This document shows, one piece after another, positions 38,156-48,074 of a stretch of DNA of 64,000 nt (the stretch's first letter is position 1; each line of letters begins with the position of its first letter). Source of the stretch: Paragonimus westermani. Lineage: Eukaryota > Platyhelminthes > Trematoda > Plagiorchiida > Troglotrematidae. The stretch lies in NCBI GenBank assembly GCA_008508345.1, contig QNGE01000840.1:73291-137290 (forward strand), in the 5' to 3' direction. The notes beneath the pieces were generated by a model. The model searched no databases, was not told where the DNA came from, and worked only from the letters and a program-made list of their open reading frames with translations. Position numbers and translations under genes: made by a program.

Positions 38156-38583
38156 TGTTAGGAGGCGCACTTCCTGACGAAACTGCAATGGCACATACCT
38201 TCACATCGATCGGCCGACATAGCTCGGATGGTATGGTCGTGGACGGTGGTACGGTTCCACTCAGCCAATCAGATTGCAGCCGTGCGGTCGAACACCTGTG
38301 CGCTATCTGGACTGTTTCCTTACGTTGCTTTCTGACGCCCCCTATAGCGTGATTTGTTCTGACGCCGAAATTGACATATACGACTGTTTCACTTGATTCA
38401 ATCTGTATCTGTCTTTCGTTTATGGTAGTCATTTCGTCCTACGAATTTAGAGCCTCCCTGGTTTAGTCTCGTCTCTCTTCCAATAAACTGTTACCGCGTC
38501 TCTCCTCATCTCTCGGTTTTGGGTCAAGCGACTGAGCGCGTAACGAAGGCGACGATCTACTGGTTATTCTGAATCATCATGCA
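38156..38583 (+). mobile_element. Probable solo LTR (428 bp)
   Basis: Begins TGTTAGGAGGCG and ends ...CATCATGCA. It has a polyadenylation signal AATAAA at 38482-38487 about 100 bp before the end, followed by a CT-rich stretch, as in an LTR R-U5. The flanks GTCAT (38151-38155) and GTCAA (38584-38588) agree at 4 of 5 bases, a possible decayed target duplication. It is more GC-rich than its flanks. Ends were chosen by eye. Confidence 0.45.
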
Positions 38584-39205
38584 GTCAAACAATCGTAATC
38601 GTTTTCTGGACGCGTGAAAAGTCCGTTTTCATTACGTTGTCAGGTAAATAAAATCCATACCAGTGCTAATCTGTACACTGAATTCAGCGAGCAGCTATTG
38701 CAATATGTTGCCCATGATTTAAAATAGCGGCTGACCCGGAGCATATTTCGTGCTGGAAAAGGCAGTCAGATTTGCCTTGGGTGAAACTAGGTTACCCATA
38801 GATTTTTCATCTGAGGCTTAAACCCAGTCATTATCAGGCTCGCATCCGTCAGATAGAGAATGACACACTCGTAACTGCACATGATCATAGTTTGACAATT
38901 AGGAGTTGGAAATATTGTACAAGAACGAAAAACAGGTTTGTTAAACCTAGAGTTGGTAATGATCGTTCAACAAGCAAAGCCGACTAGGGGGCGTAAATTA
39001 CAGCGTAGATATTCGGCCAGTGCACTCACACAAAGTGAGCCACACTCATATTCCGAAGCGCAGATCTGTGGTAGAACTCCTAGCCGTAATAGGACAAGAC
39101 GATGTCTACGGGTCGTTCGGGGTGAGTGTTTCACTCAGGCGTCCTTTCACTTCGATCACTATGATAAAGCAATCGAGAAACGAATAGGGTCAATCCTATC
39201 ATCTT

Positions 39206-39347
39206 ACTCGTAAGTAGTTTGACAGATTAGTAATTTTAGATGGGACCCAACTATGAAAAGTCGGGGCTATGACAGAAGTCTAATCAGCGATAGAAGCAGC
39301 ATACCTCGACGCAGCAAGTGCTCTACCAGCTGAGCTACGAGGCTACA
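39206..39347 (-). mobile_element. tRNA-derived SINE, family A copy A5
   Basis: On the minus strand: TAGCTCAGCTGGTAGAGC (complement of about 39320-39338), a degraded B box, then the family segment and tail (39206-39260) ending CTGTCAAACTACTTACGAG. Head-to-head with A6. Confidence 0.7.
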
Positions 39348-39479
39348 CACGTGGCGTTGCGGGATTCCAGCTTGAACCGTTTGAGAAATCTTGCTGGGAC
39401 AGTCGAGCTCCTGGATCATTTGGTGGGTTTCGTGTGAGAGAGTAGGACATGTGAAATTTCGGAGCTCCTGATGTGTCTT

Positions 39480-39592
39480 TCTAGCGTAGCTGGTGGAACG
39501 CTTGCCGCACTGAGGCATGCTGTTTCTACCGCTGGTTCGAATCCAGTCGAGGCCCTGACTTTTGACAGTTGGATCTCATCTAAAATTCTGTT
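39480..39592 (+). mobile_element. tRNA-derived SINE, family A copy A6
   Basis: Plus strand: TAGCGTAGCTGGTGG (A-box-like, about 39482), perfect B box GGTTCGAATCC (39534-39544), AGTCGAGGCCCTGACTTTT and the GGATCTCATCTAAAA segment. Separated from A5 by about 130 bp and in the opposite orientation. Confidence 0.75.
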
Positions 39593-40789
39593 GTCAGGTA
39601 TCAACACTACAAATTCCTCATAACATCACTGGTAAAATCAGTTAGTGAGAGTGGTAGGGCTTTTTATGGCAATCGGTGTTTTGCTCTCTCTTATCGTTTT
39701 TCTAACTCTCAGAGAAATAAGTAAATTTTCAAACTTCCCGCAATGGAATTCATGGGATTCTGTAACGAAAATCGGTCAGATTCGCCACACAGCTAAACCC
39801 TGGCACAATGAACAAGTTAGCAGCAGACCAGTGTAAGGTCACTCTAAATACACACCCTGCCACAATCAGAAAAGATTTGAATTTCCGACCATGACTTCAT
39901 GATGCAACCGTGTCGAATCCCACGATACAAACCACAGTACACGCAAGAACAAAAGGTGTTGTGCAACCGTTCAGTCACGTTTACCCCTCATCATCATTTC
40001 TTCACCTGCATACGCAAAAAAAATTCGAATTTGATGTACTTGGGTGCCCAACATAATCCCTAGAAAAGTCAAGTCGGCAATGGTCAATCATACTGACAGT
40101 GTGGCATGAACAGGTTACCTCCGAATACATAGTTGTGGATTACATAAACGAAATCCGACCGCTTGGAATCTAGGTTGGAAATTTAGCTACAATGAGACGC
40201 GGCATCATGTGTCATCGGAGTGGTGTAGAATTTTCGAACAAATGAACTTTACCTCGCCTTCATTAATACGTAACGGAGTGGTGTCTACGTGTCCGTTGAT
40301 AAAGGCGCTTGACTGTACAGTCAAAATCTCCGTTGTCCCAAAGTACATAAAAGAGCAACTATGAAGAAAGTTAGCTCGTGTGTTCGATACATCTTTGATT
40401 TGTTTGTAGACGGTCGTCTTGAACCTGTACGACTTGTGCAATCATGCCGTTGTGCTGTGATTAGTGTTAATTGTGTTCATTATTCTATGAGACACACGTT
40501 TACCCAGCACATCCCGTCATCATCCAACAGCATATACATTAGTTTTACCTGCACTGATCGAAGCTGAACTTTCGATTGTTTCAGTCTCATCCAAATTCCC
40601 GTAGAGTTCCTAAAAATTCAATTCGCCAAACAGCTATTTTCTGTAATTCTAATCAGACTTCTACAATTACATGGGAATAAGTACGAAGTATATATGAAAA
40701 CTATGACGAGTTTAACAGGACATCAGAATCAGCAACGTGGTACGGATCGCAGTCTATTGAAGGAGGGTGAGGTTGTTGGTGAATGTGTT

Positions 40790-42440
40790 GGGGTATTGAC
40801 TTGACAAAACTGACTACCTTATCAAGATTTCATCGATTCTATCAGATAACTCAAGGTTTCACAAAAACGAAGATGGTAAACATGAAACGGCAGCAATCAC
40901 AAAAAGCTTGTCCAAATTAATCCACCAAATAAAAGAAGCAGACGTTATCAATGCTCCAAACTTCGAACACATCAGACATACTGTAACAGTCAGTCCACGT
41001 TTGTACGGTCTTATCAAAAATCACAAAGACAGAATGCCACTAAGACCAATCCTAAACATGTACAATTCGCCGTATCATGCTTTAGCAAAACGGCTAGTGG
41101 AGATGTTAGGATCGAATAAATCAAGACCAACTCCTTCTAACCTGAAGGACATCTTCGACTTTGTAGACCCAGTCGATCCAATGAATTTTGAGAACGACAG
41201 CATATTGTGCTTCGACGTGAGGTCTCCATTCACTACTGTTCCGTTGCAAGAAGCTATTGACTATCTCTGCATCTATATCGAGAACAATCAAACTGATGTC
41301 GGGATTAGAGAGGAAGAATTGAGGAAACATTACTGTTTTGCACCCATAATGTTCAATTTCAATTTAATGGAGAGTTATATAGGCAGAAGGATGGAGTAGG
41401 ACTGGGTTCATCTCTAGGTCCGTTGCTCTCTGATATATTTACGGCCACACTAAACTCAGCCATATCTTAACTAAGCGCAAGATTTACAAACGCTATGCGG
41501 ATGATATTTTTTGTCTGGTTCCAATTGGTGATGATCCCAAGGTCATATTCGATAAGTACAAAAGAGCGCACTGGAATATAAAGTTCACTTTCGAGTTAGA
41601 GCCTCATAAGAGACTTTCGTTCCTAGATGTCGTGTAGCTTCGCCGACCAGAGGGAACATTTCAAAGATGCATTTATAGAAAAAAGACATGGACGTCTCAA
41701 CACACGCATTTTCCTATAGAAATATAAAAGAAATTCAGTACGTTGTCTGTTGAACTGAGGGCAAAATATCTGCACACCGGACACTTGCCAGGAAGAAATA
41801 ATGTATATTCGGGAAACTCTCACTGGAAGGTGATATCTTGAGTAATCTATAGATAAAAATCTGCATTTCCGTACGAAATTTGAACTCGTTCAGACAGCGG
41901 AGGAAAAGCCAGTTTTCATCTGTCTTTCACATAGAGGTGAGGTTAACAGAGAAATAATTAGCCACAGACTTTCACACGCGGCCGAGATTACCTACTCTCC
42001 AGCGAGAATTGTCGCGTCGTTTGGCACCTGCCCGGTACTGGTGCCATGACTTGAAGATAACTTACCCGAATTCTCTCCGTCTTTCTTCATCTACTCTCTC
42101 ACCTGCTGTCGTCAAGCCGGTTACTTTGGGAGGATCACAAGGATTCGAAAACATCTACCGAAAGAGCTTCACAACTGTTCGCTAAAGCCCATATCTAGTG
42201 CAACCAGCCTCCACTTAATCGACAATGGACATGGAATAAATCCGGATGAAGCTTTCCGAGCCATCTACAAGGTTCGTCAAGCCGGCTCTAAAGCTGTCAG
42301 AATGAGATTGTCATCAACTGCGAGGCTATGGCTACCAGACTACACAACACTAGCCTGTGTATCCAAAAGCAATTCGTACAATCCCTCCACATCTCCTAGC
42401 GAATCATTCTACACCCACTTGAAACCCGAGTATAAATGAA
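40790..42440 (+). pseudogene. Penelope-like element PLE-2 (RT plus GIY-YIG endonuclease)
   Basis: An open stretch to 41399 contains PRLYGLIKNHK and LRPILNMYNSP (the YGLPK-HK and PLRPIVS boxes), ILCFDVRSPFTTVPL (the SFDV-SLFTNVP catalytic box) and then VGLGSSLGPLLSDIF (the GVAMGS-LGP box, after a frameshift). KIYKRYADDIFCLV holds the YADD catalytic site, whose codons lie at 41494-41505. LSFLDVV (about 41613) and the YRKKTWTSQ box follow. Further on, YSLTCCRQAGYFGRITRIRK (about 42090-42150) and LPKELHNC match the GIY-YIG endonuclease of Penelope elements, ending near a stop at about 42438. Scattered stops and frameshifts show it is inactive. Confidence 0.85.
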
Positions 42441-42449
42441 CCGGTTGAC

Positions 42450-45400
42450 ATTGATGAAGGCACTTTTCATGACAGGCACGTGGAGCACCCCAACGCATTC
42501 ACCAACAACCCCACTCTTCTCCAGTAGACTGCGAGCCCTACCACGTCGCCATAGTTCTCACATATAACTCGTACTTACTCCCATGAAATTGTGGAATCCT
42601 GATGAGAATGACAGAAAATAGCTGTGTGCAAGATTCACTTCTTACGAAGCTGAAAGCTCAGTACAGTGACATTAATGTCTATTGGGAAATTATGTGGAAT
42701 GCACATTCTTCACGAACGTCCGCCAGACGAACATTATTTTAGCTTCAAATGTGTCGCCGATGACACTCGTGACAGTCATGTGCGTTAAACATCCAATGTA
42801 GATCATCTTCTGCTCGATGGGAAACTAACTGAGAAAGTGTGTGCAGTGACAATTATAGTTCCCCTTTCTTGTGAGTACCTGTCTGAGCTGAGCCATCGGT
42901 TCGATGTAACGTACAGCAAAAATGTCCGTCCATCTTTTTGGCTTTCGAGCTCAGGACATGTAGTGATCGCCACAGCGAGCAGGCTATCATGGCACATCGT
43001 GTTGTTGATTATCTGGATGATGTTATCCGCACAAATCCTGCAGAAAATTTCGTGGTTCACTAGTTCTAGAAAGCGTGATTTTTTTCTGACGCTACTATGA
43101 AACGGATGTTCACAGTGTGCCTAACGGTAATCTCAGTGAAGTGTCATAATTCTAGCGATGTATTTTGTCATCAATTTAAGCTGCACATAAATTTTGTATC
43201 CTTGTATTAATTGTCTGAATGTAATGTGCAGTAGGCGAAAATATTTACCCACGAAGATAGTTAACCGTTTCTGTGAGTGTTACGCTTGGTTTGAAAACGA
43301 GCACACATGACGCGGAAATGCCACCTTGCTTTCCATATTCGGCGATTTGATTCGATGATCTGATTATACTGGATGTTCCCTCTAGCCAATGTACTGCTAC
43401 ATCATTTCCCATGGATTTCAGTTGATGATACCGAGCTAATTCAACGCTCATCCTTCTTTGTGAAGCTGTCAAACAGGGTCACAGACAACATTAACCGTTT
43501 ATGTTTTAGCACTTGAACTAGGTTTCAAAACCAAACATGCTAACTCTCAGACACGATAATCGTGTAGAACTGAGCAACACGCTAGTTGACCAAATCTAGT
43601 CGTCCATAACTTAACGTCGATGAGGAGCTCCCAACGGAAAGCATGCATTAGACGGAAAGTGTGAATCATTCATCTGAATAAGAATATTGATAGCAGAAAC
43701 GATAGCGCCTTTCAGAGAGATGAAGTTCATTTATACTCAAAAAAGACGTTTGTGTAGCAGTCACTGGGTAGTCATCTTGTCACGGAGTGTGCCATACACA
43801 CGTTGTCAATTCACTTGATGGATGTGAACAGACAGAAACTCACTTCTTTAAAACCTGATTTCACGTAAATATGCAACCGATATTTGGCGGGGAGCACAAT
43901 TTAACAACCGCTCACACACCACAAAGTGATTGGTCAGTATCATTTTTCAGACCATTGGAGACTCTCATTATGGCCATGAGTTTCTGATATCAGTCTTGTT
44001 CCGCTAGTGCATTAGTCCACTTAAATTAGACTTGGTGAATACCGGTGCTACGAGCTTAGCTCTGCGTGTGTGTGTGTGTGCACAAAGGTGCATTCGTGTG
44101 TGCAGGAGGGTTGAGTGTAAAAAGTGATGCATACATTCCTTATGTCTGTCATCATTGGCTACTCTGATTTGCTATTGTCTCAGTTTACTACCATAATCTA
44201 TTCTGTCTCCGAATAGACTTCTTCATTTCATACATAACAGTTACAAGAGTTCAGAGTTGGGGATAGTCGATATGGCCGCCAAAACCACCGATGAACTGCG
44301 GTCGTATATAAGGTTACGAAAATGTAGGGGTGAGTTTACGTCGAAAAACTTGTGTTCATTTTAAAGTGGAATTGAATAACGTAGCCACGTCCTGTATAGA
44401 AATCAAACTCTCGGTAGTTGGCTGTTATCAAAATGTCATATAGTCTCGACATATTTCACAGGGAGTGACGCCACTTCCTTCAAGTTTGGGATGAATATTA
44501 GTGTTACATTTATACATACTATACTGTAGGTCACATGAACTTTAGGTTCCATTAGTTGAGAATAACGTCCGAAAGTTCACTCGCTAACCAGATGGAATAA
44601 CCCTAGAATGTGCAAGGATCCACGAACTCAAACAGACAATCACGTTGTATTCAGTGCTAGTCAGTAGGGCTATACGCCAAATGACTTGTTCCCAGTTGTG
44701 CTTATTCCCTGAAAACTCACTGTAGTGTTATGATGACGAACAACTGGTTGGACCATTATTAGTAAAGTCATCTTCCGGATAAAGTTAACGCTGACCTCGC
44801 TTAATTACCGTTTGAACCGCGTTTTCGTAGATGAGTTCTGCACGCATATGCCTTTATCAGCATCACTAGTGTGAACTTAGTGTTCAGAATACTTTTTTTC
44901 AGTGAGTTATAAATATTTACGCTTTCTTTAATTGAAGCATCGACATGATAGAGTTTGCCATCGTCCCTCATAGTGTTGCATGAATTTGTTTCCATGGATA
45001 ACGGTTTTGTCGAGCACTCATTCTCGTAGTGTTGAGCATCAGAGTGAAGTTGTGTATTGCACGAAATCCTCTGAAAGTTATCAAAGACATAAAACAATGA
45101 ACGCGCACACCCATTGGCATGGCCGACGTGTATCTCCACACATTTTTCAGCAGTGTTTTGACATTCGCCTTGGCGACTGGTCCTCACATAGTACATACAC
45201 ACTGTACCAATAGTCGCTTCTGGTCTCTCACCTTTGTGTACAGAATACGGCTGTTTGTTAGTTTTTCCCCAATAACACTTTCTACGGTCGGAGCATCGGC
45301 TGTACACACACTGTTCTCATTCAGCAGAGTTCCGCATAAATCTCCTCCCAAGAACCGTTCTTTTGGAACAAGTGCCTTGTTCATCATAGATGCTATCCTG

Positions 45401-46335
45401 AAAACCAAGCACACTTCCCACTAAAACGAACAAAAACGTTTGATACAAAGTTGAAAGGAAGCTAGTGGCAAAATTAGTAAACTCATACCACCCAAGAATT
45501 TCTTGCACTCCCTTCAAACGAACCGAACGTGCACTCACGTTTGCTTCCTATTCTGTTGAATCCGTTATCGTCATTTGTTCATTTTGTGAAAAATCCATTT
45601 TCATTGAGCATGTTCAGCTACTGTAGAATGGGGGCCATTTCTCAGTAACGGTCACCCTTTACTGGCACATCCGCTGTATGTGATCCGGAATGTCCTAGTC
45701 AGTCTAATGCTTTTCCTTGAAACTCTTACGAAATGGTGAACTACGAATGGTGTTCTCAAATACACCTGAGGTGAGTTGTACTTCAAACTGGTCAGTGGGT
45801 CTTGCAGTTCGTGCGAACACGTTAGTGGGGACCAGGTACTGCGCACCTGGTGTATTTGACCTCTTGATTAGAACCCTATTCAATCCGAGCCAGTACATTT
45901 TGTGTTGAGGGCCATCTAAATGATTGTTAAGAATGTGAAAGTCGGACAGTGCTGGACTTACTGACCAATGGTCATGGCTGCACATGCAGATTTGCCGATT
46001 AGGTCATGTCCGATGTGAAGTCATTGGCGTATTCATCACTGAAGTGACGTTTGAAAACGTGGGTCGGGATTGAAATCCTGGCGGAAATTGAAATACACGT
46101 AACTGGTGAGCTTTGACAAGAGCAGAACTCGAGTCTGGTATTTCTTTTCGAATCGGATATGAGGAACTTCTTGTATGTGTGAATGTGAAGAATGCAATTA
46201 ACTGTGAGTAGTGCTCCGTTTACACCGGGCCAATATCTCGATGTTCATCAGCAGCCTAATGTTAAGTTATCGCATGCGACTAACTCTATGTGAATGCTCG
46301 TTCAGTCTTTACTGACTATTGACATTCCTTTTGGT
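42450..46335. other. Region between PLE-2 and TPST exon 1
   Basis: A (GT)7 microsatellite lies at 44066-44080. The open frame 44801-45307 (minus, 168 codons) is within chance length and has no recognised motif. The missing 5' exon of TPST, ending in A before a donor, is expected here or further left, but I could not single it out. Confidence 0.4.
44066..44080. repeat. (GT)n microsatellite
   Basis: A run of seven GT units plus one G between CTGC and CACA. Confidence 0.9.
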
Positions 46336-46341
46336 TTGCAG

Positions 46342-46488
46342 TGAGAAAATTCATCCTCGGACTTCTGTGCGTTTCAGCAACAATTTGGGGACTGTGCAGA
46401 TTTCTTCGAAAGCCAGAGTGTGCAGTATCAAATGTGATGACAGCCGAGACAGCCGAGCTCATATTTGTGGGTGGCCATGAAAGTTCTG
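46342..46488 (+). CDS. TPST: Protein-tyrosine sulfotransferase, exon 1 of the readable gene (membrane anchor and start of PAPS site)
   Basis: TPSTs move sulfate from PAPS to tyrosines of secreted and membrane proteins in the trans-Golgi. This exon encodes about 49 residues: a basic start (RKF), a hydrophobic anchor (FILGLLCVSATIWGL), a short stem, and the first half of the 5'-phosphosulfate loop (LIFVGGHESSG). This is the layout of a type II Golgi enzyme. It begins after a TTTGCAG acceptor (AG at 46340-46341) and ends before a GTGAGC donor (46489), leaving one base, G, of a split Gly codon that exon 2 completes. The exon opens with TG, so an upstream exon ending in A would create a split ATG followed by Arg-Lys-Phe. 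An in-frame TGA at 46320 and no ATG between rule out starting inside this stretch. The Arg usual in the loop (RSGTT) is Ser here. Confidence 0.82.
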
Positions 46489-47737
46489 GTGAGCGAACGG
46501 CCGTGTGGTAGAATTAATTTTGCCTACCAAAACATCGCACTTGCTGAGTGTGCAGTTATTCTTATACGAATACGTGTAGGTTTAGTTATTTGTGTCTCTG
46601 TGTGTGTTTGACGAGAACTAAATTCCAATGTTGTCACATCACATGTGCGCAGCGCAAGCCAATTGCGGTGATGGATGAGCGCAGGCGTCTGTTGACCTCG
46701 GTCACTGTGACAGGTTAATCCGAATCGGATGCCGCCAACCGTGTGTAGTGAGGACGAAATGCAGATGTTACCACATCACTGGCTCTCCCGCTGAAAATAG
46801 TAATACATATGTTCACATATTCATGCTCTGAAACCAGTTAAGTCTACTGAGAGGCACGATTGGTGAAATTGACCGTGAAGTTTTCAGCATTCGTTACGTG
46901 TTGTTCAATTGCTTCCCTATCAGTCTACAGGTGATGCGAACAAAGTGCGACCGATTAACGAGGTGTAAACAATGAAACTCACTGGCACATGTATGATGAC
47001 AGACTCAGCTCAACTGGGTAGGTTGGAAAAATGCACATGTTGGCCAGGCATAAAGAGCATGTGTGCACGAAGCATTGTGCAGATTAATGGAACTGACGAG
47101 AGTTAAACAGTCAGAGAGATGTAGTGCCTACCAACGACAATAACACAATTGCATAGCGATACAACTCCGAGATGACACAAAACACGTTAATTAGCCCCTA
47201 AACAATACGCAAAGCGCCGGACCATGATTAAACGCAAAGTTCTGCGATGATTTGCTTAATCACCGTCGAACCAAATACGAAGATTAGCAATATTATTGAC
47301 CAGTATATTTGCCAGTGCTAAACCAAATAACGACTAACAAATAACTTCGAACGAGCTAAACAGAGTTAACATTCTTTTGATGAATATACTCACCGAGTTA
47401 ACCTGCACTTGCTTTGTGAATAGGCGATCTGTATCCGTCCCAGTATACAGTCTGTCTGAATGCTGAGTGATTACTCCTCCGTTGAAATCGGCAAGCATCC
47501 ATATGCCAGTGAATAAAAAGCGGCCGGTAGACACAAGTTAGAATTTATGTTATATGGTCAGAAGTATGGTGATGGACCACATATTCTGTAAATTATTCGC
47601 AGCACGCTAGATATAATTTACTTTCCGATCAGTTACCACCAGAAGCGTATCAAAGAATAATGCAACACTGTAGCAGTACATGTGCTTTCAGCTGCGTGAA
47701 TGTAGACATGAACTACAAGTGCGACGTACCGTTGCAG
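46489..47737 (+). other. TPST intron 1
   Basis: GT-AG intron of about 1.25 kb between matched phase-1 boundaries. At 46698-46746 it holds a stretch similar to 2620-2668 (repeat C). Otherwise I recognise nothing coding. Confidence 0.75.
46698..46746. repeat. Dispersed repeat C, copy 2 (TPST intron 1)
   Basis: Second copy of the short block seen at 2620-2668, lying in TPST intron 1. Both copies are in the same orientation. Flanks diverge quickly, so the element boundaries are not visible. Confidence 0.4.
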
Positions 47738-48074
47738 GCACTGGACTTATGCGCGTCATGCTGGATGCGCATCCACAGATTCGCTGCGGTGCAGAACCCA
47801 TGATAACACTGGATTTGCTCCGCGCACGTCATTCCATGCCGGAATCTAAGCGCGAACGCGGAATCGAGGCCGGAGTGTTCCCGGAGGCTTTCGATCAGGC
47901 GGTAGCCGCATTCATTCTGAAAACCGTTGAGAAGATGGGTCCACCGGCTGACTATCTGTGTCATAAGCAGCCATTGACTTTCATCTATCTGAAATACCTG
48001 GCCGAATTGTTTCCAAAAGCGAAGTTCATTCACATGCTCAGGGATGGACGCGCTGCTGTGGCATCTTCTGTGGA
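47738..48074 (+). CDS. TPST: Protein-tyrosine sulfotransferase, exon 2 (catalytic core)
   Basis: Encodes residues about 50-162 of the assembled protein and is the most recognisable TPST segment. It continues the PAPS loop (TGLMRVMLDAHPQIRCG) and contains CGAE, whose Glu69 aligns with the catalytic base Glu99 of human TPST2. LCHKQP follows, with Lys126 matching Lys158, then FPKAKFIHMLRDGRAAV, the 3'-phosphate-binding region (R151-D-G-R154). Cys66 and Cys124 correspond to the first conserved disulfide. The exon starts after TTGCAG (AG at 47736-47737) with GC completing the Gly codon begun in exon 1. It ends before GTGAGT (48075), leaving GA of a Glu codon finished by exon 3. Codon use is more GC-rich than the surrounding intron DNA. 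The opposite strand carries an overlapping open frame that is only a shadow. Confidence 0.95.

Noticed and set aside
44801..45307. 168-codon minus-strand open frame upstream of TPST
   Set aside because: Length is within what chance gives for six frames of 64 kb, it has no ATG at its 5' end, and no motif was recognised.
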